DNA of 64,000 bases from Belnapia sp. F-4-1 (GCF_000802185.1 NZ_KN676113.1:1880819-1944818); one strand, 5' to 3'; positions 47,528 to 57,800 are shown, numbered from the stretch's first letter. A program made the numbers and translations. Notes: a model not told the origin generated them from the letters alone.

Positions 47528-47716
47528 GTGACCACGCCCATTGCCGAGGATTTCGCCGCCATCCGCGCCCGGCTCGAGGCCATCCGCACCGAGGAGCGCG
47601 GGCGGGCCGCCGAGCCGGCCCCGCTGGTCCAGCCGCGCATGACCCCGCCCGCCGATTTCTATGCCTGGCTGACCAGTGGCTCGCTCTGGTCTGTCGGTGG
47701 CCCCGTTACAGGCTGA
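47528..47716 (+). CDS. Small hypothetical protein
   Basis: A possible 62-residue protein starting at GTG (47528): MTTPIAEDFAAIRARLEAIRTEE opens as a charged helix, followed by VQPRMTPPADFYAWLTSGSLWSVGGPVTG. It overlaps the convergent Yip1-type gene by 11 bp. The sequence is not low-complexity and its composition resembles a real protein, but I recognise no family and the start codon is weakly supported. It could be a small regulator or a spurious frame. Confidence 0.45.
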   Translation: MTTPIAEDFAAIRARLEAIRTEERGRAAEPAPLVQPRMTPPADFYAWLTSGSLWSVGGPVTG

Positions 47717-48275
47717 TCGCCAGCCCGGCCACCATTACCACCAGGATATTCACCGCTATCCCGACCACCACCGCGGCCAGGGTGAAGCCCATCACCCGGT
47801 CCTGCGGCACCCGCAGCACGATCGGTGCGCCCTTGTAAAAGGTGTAGAGGCTGTAGAGGCCGAGGATGGCAAGGATCGCCAGCGGCGGGATGATGGCGAA
47901 GATGCCGGCGATCCAGGCCGCCGTCGGGGTATGCACGGCGAGCTTCATCGCGGAAGTCTCGTCCCCCGTTCCGCCGAAGCGCGGCGAGAGCGCCTGCACC
48001 ACCTTGCCCCACAGCCACAGGCCGAACAGCCCCAGCAGATAGCCGAGCACGGCATTGATCAGCAGCTGGAACACGCCCACCGGCGCCCCGAGCACGCTGC
48101 CCAGGTAGCCGGCGAAGATCGCCGAGCCGATGAAGCCCGCCACCGCCGGCAAGGCCGAGAGCGGCACGGCATAGCCGGTGAAGAGGCTCCGCGTATCCGC
48201 AGGCTCGGCCGCGATCGCCCGCCATTCCTGCTCGGGCCGCTGAAGCAAGGCCTTCGCCCGGTCGAGAAGCGCCAT
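47706..48275 (-). CDS. Yip1-family integral membrane protein
   Basis: A 189-residue membrane protein with five hydrophobic segments (for example LPAVAGFIGSAIFAGYLGSV, LLGLFGLWLWGKVVQALS, WIAGIFAIIPPLAILAILGLYSLYTFYKG). It opens with the bacterial Yip1 pattern MALLDRAKALLQRPEQEWRAI. The KGAPIVLRVPQDRVMGFTLAAVVV block near the C terminus is typical. Bacterial Yip1 proteins have no settled role. It begins 4 bp after the stop of the flavin monooxygenase, so the two form a small operon. Confidence 0.87.
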   Translation of the reverse strand: MALLDRAKALLQRPEQEWRAIAAEPADTRSLFTGYAVPLSALPAVAGFIGSAIFAGYLGSVLGAPVGVFQLLINAVLGYLLGLFGLWLWGKVVQALSPRFGGTGDETSAMKLAVHTPTAAWIAGIFAIIPPLAILAILGLYSLYTFYKGAPIVLRVPQDRVMGFTLAAVVVGIAVNILVVMVAGLAISL

Positions 48276-48279
48276 GGTC

Positions 48280-49782
48280 TTAGCGGTAGACGAAGGCGGC
48301 GTCGTTCAGGTCGATGGCGGCGAAGGCGTCCTTCTCCGACCAGTAGTCCTGGGTGTGCTGCCATTCCGGCTTGTCGCCCCGCTTCGGCAGCAGGTGCATC
48401 CCGCGCATCAGGTAGCCCGGGTTGAAGTTCTCCGGGTCGATCCAGGGGAGGATGGGCATGTCGCGGTCCTCGGGCCGCAGCGCCACCTCGACGCGCTTTG
48501 CCCCCTTCGCCTCCATGTATTTCAGCAGCCGGCACACGAAGTCGCCGACGAGGTCGGCCCGCAGCGTCCAGCTCGCGCGGAAATAGCCGAAGACCCAGGC
48601 CATGTTGGGGACGCCGGTGAACATCATCCCGCGATAGGTGACAGTCTCGTGGAAGGCGAGCGGCTTGCCGTCGATCTCGAAGGCGATGTCGCCCAGCACG
48701 TTCAGGTGGAAGCCGGTGGCGGCGACGATGATGTCCGCCTCCAGGTGTTGGCCGGACTTCAGCTGGATGCCCGCCTCGTCGAAATGCTCGATCTCGTCGG
48801 TGACGACCGAGGCATCGCCGCGCGCCACCGCCTGGAACAGGTCGGCATCGGGCACGAAGGCGATGCGCTGCCGCCAGGGCCGGTAGTTCGGGGTGAAATG
48901 CGTATCCAGGTCATAGTCCGGCCCGAGGATGGAGCGCAGATTGGCCAGCATCTCCGCCTTCACCTTCTCCGGCTCGTTGAAGCAGCGCTCGGTGAAGACC
49001 GTCTGCTCCAAGAGGATCTTGCGGCGGACGATCTCGTGGATCCAGGTCTCGTCCACCTGCAGCTTGCGCAGCTCCTCCGCCAGCTCGATGGCGTTGCGCC
49101 CGGTGCGGAAATAGGTGGGCGTGCGCTGCAGCATCGTCACATGGGCGGCTTTGCCCGCCATGGCCGGCACGATGGTCGCCGCCGAGGCGCCGGAGCCGAT
49201 GACGACGACGCGCTTGCCGGCATAGTCGAGGTCTTCCGGCCAGTTCTCGGAATGGACGAGCTGGCCGCGGAAGCGCTCCTTGCCTGCCCAGTCCGGCATG
49301 TAGCCGTCGTTGTGTCGGTAGTAGCCCTGGCACATCCAGAGGAAGCCGGCGGTGATCCGGACCGCCTCGCCGGTGTCGCCCCGCGTCGCCTCGATGGTCC
49401 AGAGGTTATCGGCGCTCGACCAGCGGGCGGAATGGATGCGGTGGTTGTAGCGGATGTGGCGGTCGAGGCCGTTCTCCTCGATCACCTCGCCCATGTACTT
49501 GCGGATCTCGTCCGCGGTGGCGATGGGCGTGCCGGTCCAGGGCTTGAAGCGGTAGCCGAAGGTATGGAGGTCGCTGTCGGAGCGGATGCCGGGATACTTG
49601 TGCGTCCACCAGGTGCCGCCGAAGGTCTCGGCCGCTTCCAGCACGGCGAAGCTGGTGCCCGGGCATTGCGTCTTCAGGTGATAGGCGCCGCCGACGCCTG
49701 AGATGCCGGCGCCGACGATCAGCACATCGACATGCTCCGCCTGCTGGGGGGAGGGCCTTTCGAGGGTCGCGGCTTCGGACAT
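48280..49782 (-). CDS. Flavin-containing monooxygenase (Baeyer-Villiger, EthA-like)
   Basis: A 500-residue FAD enzyme. FAD-binding GAGISG is at residues 24-29, the Baeyer-Villiger fingerprint FRGQLVHSENWP has F171, G173, H177 and W181, and the NADPH loop GSGASA is at 196-201. HKYPGIRSDSDLHTFGYRF is the family's substrate/FAD segment. These enzymes convert ketones to esters or lactones and can oxidise thio compounds. A cytoplasmic location is expected. The Yip1-type gene follows with 4 bp between them. Substrate unknown. Confidence 0.9.
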   Translation of the reverse strand: MSEAATLERPSPQQAEHVDVLIVGAGISGVGGAYHLKTQCPGTSFAVLEAAETFGGTWWTHKYPGIRSDSDLHTFGYRFKPWTGTPIATADEIRKYMGEVIEENGLDRHIRYNHRIHSARWSSADNLWTIEATRGDTGEAVRITAGFLWMCQGYYRHNDGYMPDWAGKERFRGQLVHSENWPEDLDYAGKRVVVIGSGASAATIVPAMAGKAAHVTMLQRTPTYFRTGRNAIELAEELRKLQVDETWIHEIVRRKILLEQTVFTERCFNEPEKVKAEMLANLRSILGPDYDLDTHFTPNYRPWRQRIAFVPDADLFQAVARGDASVVTDEIEHFDEAGIQLKSGQHLEADIIVAATGFHLNVLGDIAFEIDGKPLAFHETVTYRGMMFTGVPNMAWVFGYFRASWTLRADLVGDFVCRLLKYMEAKGAKRVEVALRPEDRDMPILPWIDPENFNPGYLMRGMHLLPKRGDKPEWQHTQDYWSEKDAFAAIDLNDAAFVYR

Positions 49783-49884
49783 CGTCCCTGTGATCCTTGG
49801 CTGGGGCGCCGTCTGGCGGGCGCCTGATATACCGATAATGATAGCCGCCTACCGGTTGAGCAAGCAGGATCGCCCGTGCCTGCC

Positions 49885-50724
49885 TCACCGGAAGGCGAGG
49901 ATCAGCCCATGTGCCGCGCTGGGCGGCACGGCCAGGCCGAACCGCCCCTCCATCGCCCCCGTTCCGGCGGCGCAGCGCACGGCGGCGGAGGGGTTGGCGA
50001 CCCGCACCGCCAGCGTCACCGGCCCTTCCGCCGGCAGGCCGCTGAGGTCGAGGCCGGGATAGCGCCCGGCGAGATGCAGCCCGGTGAGGAAGACCAGTGG
50101 CGCCGCCCCGGTTTCCACCCGCATTGCCCCGTCCGCCTCCGTCTCCGGCGCGCGGTCCAGCACCCGGCCCATCGCCTCGGCCGCAGCGAGGGGGTCGGCC
50201 GCCAGCACCTCGATCCCGGCCAGCGCCTCGGCGGTGTTCGGGTGCTCCATCAGCCCGGGGATCCAGGTGGCCTCCGGCGTCAGGTGCTCGCAGGCGAAGA
50301 GGTTGAGGCCGGGCGCCGGGGCCTCGGCCACATGGAAGGTGCGGAAGCGCGCCTGCGCCGCCCCGCCATCCGTCATGGTGACAGGCCGGCCGAAGCGCTG
50401 CACCGGCAGGGTGGTAGTGCCGCGCGCTGCCAGCTCGGCGGCGCCCGCTTCGGCATCCTGGGCGCGCAGCGCGATGGCGGAGATGCCCTCGCGCTCCGCC
50501 AGCACCTCGCGCCAGCGGGTGTTGCGCTCGGTCGGCGCCAGTACGCCGAGCAGCTCCACATAGTCGGTCCGCAGCATGATGCAGTGGTTGCCGGTGCCCA
50601 TCTCCGGCGAATGCGTCCCCCGCGGCGCCAGGGTGAAGCCGAGCCGGGCGAAGCCGGCCGCCGCGGCGTCCAGGTTCCGCACCAGCACCACGGCATGGTC
50701 GATCCCGCCCAGATGCGTCAGCAT
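49885..50724 (-). CDS. VOC/glyoxalase-superfamily protein
   Basis: A 279-residue protein of the vicinal-oxygen-chelate fold. The N-terminal module starts MLTHLGGIDHAVVLVRNLDAAAAGFARLGFTLAPRG and continues TGNHCIMLRTDYVELLGVL, the standard beta-alpha-beta unit with a possible metal His (IDHAV). A second, diverged module occupies the C-terminal half. Family members include lyases, dioxygenases and resistance proteins; this one resembles the glyoxalase-like-domain group of unknown function. Its start lies only 30 bp from the divergent nitronate monooxygenase gene, so the promoters overlap. Confidence 0.8.
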   Translation of the reverse strand: MLTHLGGIDHAVVLVRNLDAAAAGFARLGFTLAPRGTHSPEMGTGNHCIMLRTDYVELLGVLAPTERNTRWREVLAEREGISAIALRAQDAEAGAAELAARGTTTLPVQRFGRPVTMTDGGAAQARFRTFHVAEAPAPGLNLFACEHLTPEATWIPGLMEHPNTAEALAGIEVLAADPLAAAEAMGRVLDRAPETEADGAMRVETGAAPLVFLTGLHLAGRYPGLDLSGLPAEGPVTLAVRVANPSAAVRCAAGTGAMEGRFGLAVPPSAAHGLILAFR

Positions 50725-50754
50725 GATCCCAATTTCCTCAGCCCCAAGGATGCC

Positions 50755-51720
50755 ATGTCGCACGCCATCGAAACCCGCGTCACCCGCCTGCTCGGCATCC
50801 GCTACCCGGTCGTCCAGGGCGGGCTGGCGCGCGTGGCCTTCGCGGACCTCGCCGCCGCCGTCTCCAACGCAGGCGGGCTCGGGCAGATCAGCACCGCCGG
50901 GCTCGACGGGCCGGAGGCGCTCAGGGCCGAGATCCGCCGCTGCCGCAGCCTGACGGACAAGCCCTTCGCGGTGAACTTTCCGATCGGCCGCAACGACATC
51001 ACCCCGGGCCTCGAGGCGGCGCTGGAGGAGGGGGTGCGGATCATCGCGCTGACCGCCGGAAACCCGGCCCCCTTCATCCGCCGCTGCGAGCAGGTGGGGG
51101 CGAAGACCCTGGTGCTGACCGCGGGGCCCGAGCTGGCGCGAAAGGCCGAGGCCGCCGGCGCCGACATGGTGGCGACCGTGGGCTATGAGGGCGGCGGCCA
51201 TATCGGCCGCTCCGACGAGACGACCATGGTGATGGTCCCGCGCACCGTGGCGGCGGTGAAGATCCCGGTGCTCGCCTCGGGCGGCATCGCCACCGGCGCC
51301 GGGCTGCTGGCCGCGCTCGCCCTCGGCGCGGAGGGGGTGGAGATGGGCACCCGCTTCGTCGCCAGCGCCGAGGCCATCGCCCATGACAATTACAAGAATG
51401 CCCTGGCGGCTGCGGCGCCGGGCGACACCATGCTCATCAAGCGGACGCTCGGCATGCCCGGCCGCGTGCTGCGCAGCCCGCATGCCGAGGCGATCGTCGC
51501 CGCCGAGGCTGCCGGCGCCCCGAAGGAGGAGTTGATCGCCATGATTGCCGGCGCCGCCAATGCCCGCGGCACCGATGGCGGCGACCTGGCGGACAGCTAT
51601 GTTTGGGCCGGGCAATGCGTCGGGCTGATCGAGGGGGTGGAGCCGGCCGGCGCCATCATCGCCCGCATGGCCGAGGAGGCATCGGCCGGCCTCGCGCGCC
51701 TGCGCGGGATGATGGGATGA
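50755..51720 (+). CDS. Nitronate monooxygenase-type flavoprotein (2-nitropropane dioxygenase family)
   Basis: A 321-residue TIM-barrel FMN enzyme. VVQGGLARVAFADLAAAVSNAGGLGQI is the N-terminal substrate loop. GYEGGGHIGR carries the family His, and VLASGGIATGAGLLAALALGAEGVEMGTRF forms the FMN-phosphate site. Such enzymes oxidise nitronates, such as propionate-3-nitronate, or act as enoyl-reductase-like enzymes. Its end overlaps the amidase by 4 bp (ATGA), so the two are coupled. It is divergent from the VOC gene. Confidence 0.87.
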   Translation: MSHAIETRVTRLLGIRYPVVQGGLARVAFADLAAAVSNAGGLGQISTAGLDGPEALRAEIRRCRSLTDKPFAVNFPIGRNDITPGLEAALEEGVRIIALTAGNPAPFIRRCEQVGAKTLVLTAGPELARKAEAAGADMVATVGYEGGGHIGRSDETTMVMVPRTVAAVKIPVLASGGIATGAGLLAALALGAEGVEMGTRFVASAEAIAHDNYKNALAAAAPGDTMLIKRTLGMPGRVLRSPHAEAIVAAEAAGAPKEELIAMIAGAANARGTDGGDLADSYVWAGQCVGLIEGVEPAGAIIARMAEEASAGLARLRGMMG

Positions 51721-53111
51721 GCGACGACCCCGCGCGGCTCTCCGCCACCGCGCTGGCCGGCCGCTTCGCGCAAGGGCGGTTGTCGCCTGCCGAGGCGCTG
51801 GAGGTGGTGCTGGCGCGCATCGAGCGGCTGAACCCGCGCCTCAACGCCATCATCGCCCTCGACGAGGCCGGCGCCCGCGCCGCCGCCGCGGCGAGCACCG
51901 CCCGCTGGCGTGCCGGCCTGCCGCTCTCGCCGCTCGATGGCGTGCCCTTCACGGTGAAGGACAACATCGCCATGGCCGGCCTGCCCTGCGCCTGGGGCAG
52001 CCCGCTCTTCGCCGGCCAGGTGCCGGAGCGGGACGAACTGCCGGTCGCCCGGCTGCGTGCCGCCGGGCTGGTGCCGCTCGGCAAGACCAACGTCCCGGAA
52101 TTCACCCTCCAGGGCTACACCAGCAACCCGGTCTTCGGCCCGACCCGCAACCCCTGGAACACGGCGCTGACGCCGGGCGGCTCCTCCGGCGGGGCGGCGG
52201 CGGCGGTCGCGGCCGGGCTCGGCCCGCTGGCGCTCGGCACGGATGGCGGCGGCTCGATCCGCCGCCCGGCCTCGCATGCCGGGCTGGTCGGGCTGAAGCC
52301 GACGCCGGGGCGGGTGCCGCGCTGCGACGGCCTGCCCGCCATCCTGCTCGACCTCGAGCAGGTCGGCCCCATCGCCCGCACCAGCGCGGACCTGATCGCT
52401 CTGCTCGCGCTGCTCGCCCCGCCCGATGCGCGGGACCCGCTGAGCCGTGCTGCGCCGCCCTTCGCCGTGCCCGCGACGCCGGGGCGGCAGCGCATCCTTT
52501 TCGTCCCGCGCTTCGGCGCCAACCCGGTCGATCCCGAGATCGCTGCCAGCACGGCGGCCGCGGCGGCCCGGCTGGCGGCGCTCGGCCACCATGTCGAGGA
52601 GGGCACGCCGCCCTTCGAGACGGAGCTGCTGGCCGCGCTGTTCAACCCCATCGGCCAGGCCGGCCTCGCCTGGCTGCTGGCTTCGCGCGGCGGCGAGGCG
52701 AGCGCGCCCATGCTGCGGGAGATGGCCGCGGCCGGCCGGGCGCTGCCCGCCACCGCGCTCTTCGCTGCGCTCGACGGCATCGCGGCTCTCCGCCGCCGGA
52801 TGGCGGGATTCTTCACCGCCTATGACCTGATCCTGACGCCGGCCGCCGCCGCCCTGCCCTGGCCGGCCGAGGAGGTCGCGCCGCCCGTCATCGACGGCCA
52901 GGCGGTCGGGCCGCGCGGCCATGCGGTCTTCACCAATTTCGCCAACCTGGCCGGGCTGCCGGGCCTCGCCCTGCCGGGCCGCCCCTCCGCCACCGGCCTG
53001 CCGATCGGCTTCCAGCTCGTCGGGCCGCCCGGCGCAGACGGGCTGCTCTGCGCCCTGGCGCGGGAATGGGAGGCGGCGGAGCCCTGGGCGCTCTGGCAGG
53101 AGCGGGGTTAG
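51717..53111 (+). CDS. Amidase-signature family hydrolase
   Basis: A 464-residue enzyme of the amidase-signature family. The Ser-cisSer-Lys triad is visible: K81 in VPFTVKDN, the GGSSGG serines at 156-157, and the nucleophile S180 in GTDGGGSIRRPAS. These enzymes hydrolyse amides; GatA is a relative, but the family is broad and no GatB or GatC is near, so a small-molecule amidase is more likely. It is translated with the nitronate monooxygenase by a 4-bp overlap. It converges with the OmpA-like gene, again with a 4-bp overlap. Confidence 0.9.
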   Translation: MSDDPARLSATALAGRFAQGRLSPAEALEVVLARIERLNPRLNAIIALDEAGARAAAAASTARWRAGLPLSPLDGVPFTVKDNIAMAGLPCAWGSPLFAGQVPERDELPVARLRAAGLVPLGKTNVPEFTLQGYTSNPVFGPTRNPWNTALTPGGSSGGAAAAVAAGLGPLALGTDGGGSIRRPASHAGLVGLKPTPGRVPRCDGLPAILLDLEQVGPIARTSADLIALLALLAPPDARDPLSRAAPPFAVPATPGRQRILFVPRFGANPVDPEIAASTAAAAARLAALGHHVEEGTPPFETELLAALFNPIGQAGLAWLLASRGGEASAPMLREMAAAGRALPATALFAALDGIAALRRRMAGFFTAYDLILTPAAAALPWPAEEVAPPVIDGQAVGPRGHAVFTNFANLAGLPGLALPGRPSATGLPIGFQLVGPPGADGLLCALAREWEAAEPWALWQERG

Positions 53112-53545
53112 GGCGCGGCGGGCAGCAGCACCACCGTCACGCTTCGCTCCTCCGGCACGGCGCCGCGGGCGAAGGCGGCCCGGCGCGCTTCGGCACGGAT
53201 GCGGTCGCGCTCCACCCCGAGCTTCGCCAGCGCCTCGGCCACCGCCCCGGCGCGCTTGGCGGCGAGCTGCACTCCGGCCTGTGCGCCGCCTTCCTGCGGC
53301 GCGGCATGGCCGAGCACGCAAAGCATCCGCTCCGGCTCGCGCTTTGCCCGTTCGGCGGCGGCGGCCAGGTTGGTGCGCGCATCCTCCCGCGGCTGGGCGG
53401 CGCCACGGGCGAAGGGGATGGCGAAGGCGTCGTCCTCCAGCTGCTCGGCGCCGATGCAGGAGAAGGGGCGGGGCTGCGCCAAGGCCGCCTTGGACAGGAC
53501 GAGGCCGGGCAGCAGCAGGGCAGCGGCGATCAGCGGAAGCATCAT
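53108..53545 (-). CDS. Small exported OmpA-like-domain protein
   Basis: A 145-residue exported protein. MMLPLIAAALLLPGLVLSKAALA is a signal peptide. The mature domain matches the OmpA C-terminal fold: FAIPFARGAAQPREDARTNLAAAAERA, then MLCVLGHAAPQEGGAQAGVQLAAKRAGAVAEALAKLGVERDRI and the terminal RSVTVVLLPAA strand. The classical peptidoglycan-binding Asp and Arg pair is not obvious, so wall binding is uncertain. The first ATG (53545) overlaps the stop of the upstream JmjC gene by 4 bp, so it is translated from the same message. Confidence 0.75.
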   Translation of the reverse strand: MMLPLIAAALLLPGLVLSKAALAQPRPFSCIGAEQLEDDAFAIPFARGAAQPREDARTNLAAAAERAKREPERMLCVLGHAAPQEGGAQAGVQLAAKRAGAVAEALAKLGVERDRIRAEARRAAFARGAVPEERSVTVVLLPAAP

Positions 53546-54765
53546 GCGGCCGCCAGCAGCCCCGCATCCCGCAGCCGCGCCAGCAACGCCGCCGCATCGA
53601 CGCCGGGATGGGCGGCGCGCAGCTCGGCCTCCGCCACGTCCGGCCGGGCGAGCAGCCAGCCGGCCGCCTCCACCTCGGCACCGGCGAGCGGCAGCACGCC
53701 GCCGGCGGTCTTCAGCACCCAGTCCGCCCCGCGCCGCACCGGCTTCGCCCCCGGGGCCAGCACGCGGAAGGCGGGCGCCTCCGCCTCGATGCCCGGAGGC
53801 TCGCTGGCCGGGGCGATGCCGCGGGCAGCCAGCAGGTCGTTCCCGCCGCGATGGAAGCGGTAGTCCGCGACGAAGCGCTCGAGCACCTCCATCACCTTCG
53901 GCTCCCGGCAAAGCTCGGCCAGGCGCTGTCCGAGCGCGCCGGCCCGGCTGGTGAGGGCGAATTTGGCCGCGGCAGAACCGTCCTGCCGTGGCAGGGGCTT
54001 GCGGAATTCGGGGTCGTAGAGCGCCCGCTCGACCAGGATGTTGAGCAGGTCCATCCCGAGCGGCGCATGCACGCCATAGGCGATATGGACGGAGGCCGGC
54101 GCCTCGGCCAGCGCGTCGTGGTACCAGCCGCGCGGCAGGTAGAGCAGGTCACCCGGACGGAGCAGAACCTTCTCCCGCAGCCGGCCCTTCTGCTGCTCGT
54201 GCTGCGCCTGGGGCATGGCACGGAAGACCGGGTGGGCGATCGGCCATTCGGCGCGGCCCTCCCACAGGTTCCAGGTCTTCTCGCCCTCGACCTGCACCGC
54301 CCAGACCTCATGCGTGTCGAAATGCGCGGGGAAAGCCTTGTGGCTCTGCCAGGAGATGTAGACATTCGCCTGCGCCTTGCCGAGCCCGGCACCCTCCAGC
54401 GCGGCGGAGACGGCGGCGAGGCCGGGGGTCAGGCTGTCCACGTCGTTCATGACGATGCTGGCACCGCGCTGCACCCAGTCCCGCACCTTGGGCGCCTCGG
54501 GCTGCATCACCTGGGCATTGTCCCGGCTGGTGGCGCGGCCGCAATACTGCTCGGGCGGCACCGGCGTGCCGTCCATGACGAGCTGGAGCGAATGGCCCGA
54601 CCAGACATGGGTCATGTCCAGCAGCCGGTTGATCTGCCGCCAGGACAGGACATGGGCAAATTTCGCCGCCCCGCCCTGCACATGCAGCGGCTTGCGGTCG
54701 TAATATTCGGCGAAGAACCGCTCGGGCGTGACCGGGGCGAGCAGCTCGGCAAGGGTCATGGTCAT
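53542..54765 (-). CDS. JmjC-domain hydroxylase (ribosomal oxygenase-like)
   Basis: A 407-residue Fe(II)/2-oxoglutarate-dependent oxygenase. The iron triad is visible in AHFDTHEVW (H148, D150) and PRGWYHDALAEAP (H216), with the JmjC barrel around QVEGEKTWNLW. The N-terminal FFAEYYDRKPLHVQGG is the typical lead-in of bacterial YcfD/NO66-type enzymes, which hydroxylate ribosomal protein residues. A C-terminal winged-helix-like part (after about 290) is longer than in YcfD. The target here is unknown. A second in-frame ATG lies at 54759. It is divergent from the NAD-GDH gene across 113 bp. Confidence 0.88.
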   Translation of the reverse strand: MTMTLAELLAPVTPERFFAEYYDRKPLHVQGGAAKFAHVLSWRQINRLLDMTHVWSGHSLQLVMDGTPVPPEQYCGRATSRDNAQVMQPEAPKVRDWVQRGASIVMNDVDSLTPGLAAVSAALEGAGLGKAQANVYISWQSHKAFPAHFDTHEVWAVQVEGEKTWNLWEGRAEWPIAHPVFRAMPQAQHEQQKGRLREKVLLRPGDLLYLPRGWYHDALAEAPASVHIAYGVHAPLGMDLLNILVERALYDPEFRKPLPRQDGSAAAKFALTSRAGALGQRLAELCREPKVMEVLERFVADYRFHRGGNDLLAARGIAPASEPPGIEAEAPAFRVLAPGAKPVRRGADWVLKTAGGVLPLAGAEVEAAGWLLARPDVAEAELRAAHPGVDAAALLARLRDAGLLAAA

Positions 54766-54878
54766 GATGCCTGCGGTGTAGCAGATAGCGTGCCGAAGCG
54801 GGACCGTTCCGTGAGGCTTGCCGCAGGCGGCGGAAGCCGCGAAGAGAAGGGCGGCCGAACCACGGGGGGATACGACGG

Positions 54879-57800
54879 ATGACCGAGCCGGCCCGGCTTG
54901 AACTGTTCCGCCTGGCGGAGGAGGCGCTGCGGCGCCAGGCCCCCGCCCTGCCCGCGGAGGCGGCCCACCTGCTCCGCGCCCTCCATGCCGAGGTGCCAAC
55001 GGCCGAGCTGGCCGCGCCGGAGGCCGTGGCCGCCGCCGCCGCCAGCCTCTTCGCCCTGGCGCAGGACCGGCCGCCGGGGGCCGCCCGCATCCGCCTCATC
55101 CCGCCCGCCGCCGGGCAGGGGCCGCATGCGGTGGCGGAGATTGTCACCGACGACATGCCCTTCCTGGTGGACAGCGCCCTCGGTGCGCTCGCCCGGCAGG
55201 GGCGCGTGGTGCGCCAGCTCCTCCACCCCGTGGTGCCGGTGCGGCGCGACGCGGCCGGGTGTCTGCTCTCCCTCGGCGGCGAGGGTGCCCCCGAGAGCAT
55301 GATGCGCATCACCCTCGGCGCCGCGCCCACCGCGCTGCTGCCGGGCCAGCCCGCCGTAGCGCCCGACGACTGGGGCGGGCTCGAGGCCGCGCTGACCGGG
55401 GCGATGGCCGACACCCGCCGCGCCGTGGAGGATTTCCCCGCCATGGTCGCCCTGCTGCGCCAGGCGGCGGCGGAGGTGGCGCCCCGCGCCGAGCCGGGCG
55501 CCATCGGCTTCCTCCGCTGGCTGGGCGAGGACAATTACGTCCTGCTCGGCCATCGCCGCCTCGACCTGACGCCCGAGGGCGCGCTGCGCCCGGTGGAGGC
55601 CGAGAATCTCGGCCTGCTGCGCGACCCGGCGCTGCCCGTCTTCGACGTGCTGCGCGGCGAGGGCGCCCTGCCGCCCGCGCTCCGCGCCGCGCTGACCGAC
55701 AGCGCCGCCGTCACCATCGCCAAGGCTAACATGCGGAGCACCGTCCACCGCCCGCAGCATGCCGATGTCATCGTCACCGACACGCTCGGCACCGACGGGC
55801 AGGTGATTGGCCTCCGCCTCTTCCTCGGCCTCTTCGCCGCCTCGGCCTACAACCGCAACCCGCGCAGCATCCCGCTGCTGGCGGAGAAGGTGGACCGCAT
55901 CCTCGCCGCCGCCGGCTACGACCCGGAGGCGCATGACGGCCGCGCGCTGCGCAACATCCTCGACACCTGGCCGCGCGACGAGCTGTTCCAGGCGCCGGAG
56001 GCGCAGATCCTCGCCGCCGCCCGCCGCGCGCTCGACCTGCAGATCCGCCCGCGCCCGGCGCTGGTGCTGCGGCGCGACCCCTTCGGCCGCTTCGTCTCGG
56101 CCATCGCCTGGCTGCCGCGCGACACCTTCGACACCCGGCTGCGCGAGCGCGTGGGCGCCATGCTGGCGCGGGCCTGCGGCGGCCGGCTGAGCGCCTGGTA
56201 CATCGCGCTCGGCGATTCGCCGCTGGCGCGCATCCACTACATCATCGGCACCGACCCGGCGCATCCGGCCGAGCTCGACGAGGCGGCGCTGGAAGCGGCC
56301 GTCGCCCAGGCGGCGCGCGGCTTCGCCGACCGGCTCACCGAGGCGCTTGCCGCCGAACGGGGCGAGGCCGCCGCCGCGGCGCTGCTGGCCCGCTGGCAGG
56401 AGGCCTTCCCGCCCGGCTACCGCGAAACGGCGACCGGCGCCGAGGGCGCGGCCGACCTCGCGCTCGCCGAGCGGGCGCTCGCCGAGGGCCGCCCCGCTGC
56501 CGCGCTGGCCCGGCCGCCCGGCGCCGCCGGCCTCGTGCTGCGCCTTGCCAATCCGGGCCGCGCGCTGCCGCTGGCCGATGCGCTGCCGCTCTTCGAGAGC
56601 CTCGACCTCCGCGCCATCGAGGAAGTGCCGCACCGCCTCAGCCCTACGGGCGGCGGCGAGGTGGTGCTGCACGTCTTCACCCTGGAGCCCGGCGCCGCCG
56701 CCGAGCCGGCGCGCTTCCCCGCCCTGCTGGAGGCGCTGGCCGCCCTGCTCGACGGCCGCGCGGAGGCGGATGGCTTCAACCGCCTCGTGCTGCGCGCCGG
56801 GCTCGGCTGGCGCGAGTGCTGGCTGCTGCGCGCGCTCTATCGCTGGCTGAAGCAGGTCGGCTTTGCCTTCGCCCAGGGCAGCGTGGAGGCGACGCTCGCC
56901 GCCCATCCCGCCGCCGCGCGGCTGCTGCTCGACCTCTTCCACGCCCGATTCGATCCGGACCGGCCGCGCGGCGCGGAGCCGGCGCTGGATGCCGCTTGGC
57001 GCGCCCTGCTCGACACCGTGGAGAATCCGGACGAGGACCGCATCCTCTCCCGCCTGCACCAAGTGCTCGGCGCGGTGCTCCGGACCAATTACTTCCAGAG
57101 CAAGGACTACCTCTCGCTGAAGATCGACAGCGCCGCGGCAGGCGAGATGCCGGCGCCGCGGCCCTGGCGCGAGGTCTTCGTCCATTCGCCGCGGATGGAA
57201 GGCGTGCATCTCCGCGCCGGGCCGGTGGCGCGGGGCGGCATCCGCTGGTCCGACCGGCGGGAGGATTTCCGCACCGAGATCCTCGGGCTGATGAAGGCGC
57301 AGCGCGTGAAGAACGTCGTCATCGTGCCGACCGGGGCAAAGGGCGGCTTCGTCCTCAAGAACATCCCCACGGAGCGCGAGGCCTTTCAGGCCGAGGGCGT
57401 CGCCTGCTACCGGCTGCTGGTCCGCGGGTTGCTCGACATCACCGACAACCTTTCGCCGGATGGCGTGGTGCCGCCCCCACGCGTCGTCCGGCGCGACGGC
57501 GACGACCCCTACATGGTCGTCGCCGCCGACAAGGGCACGGCGAGCTTCTCCGACATCGCCAACGGCCTTTCCGCCGAATACGGCTTCTGGCTGGGCGATG
57601 CCTTCGCCAGCGGCGGCTCGGCCGGCTACGACCACAAGGGCATGGGCATCACCGCGCGCGGCGCCTGGGTGATGGTGGCGCGGCATTTCGCCGAGCTCGG
57701 CCACGACATCTTCTCGGAGGACTTCACCTGCGCCGGCGTCGGCGACATGTCGGGCGACGTCTTCGGCAACGGGCTGCTGATCTCGCCCCACACGAAGCTG

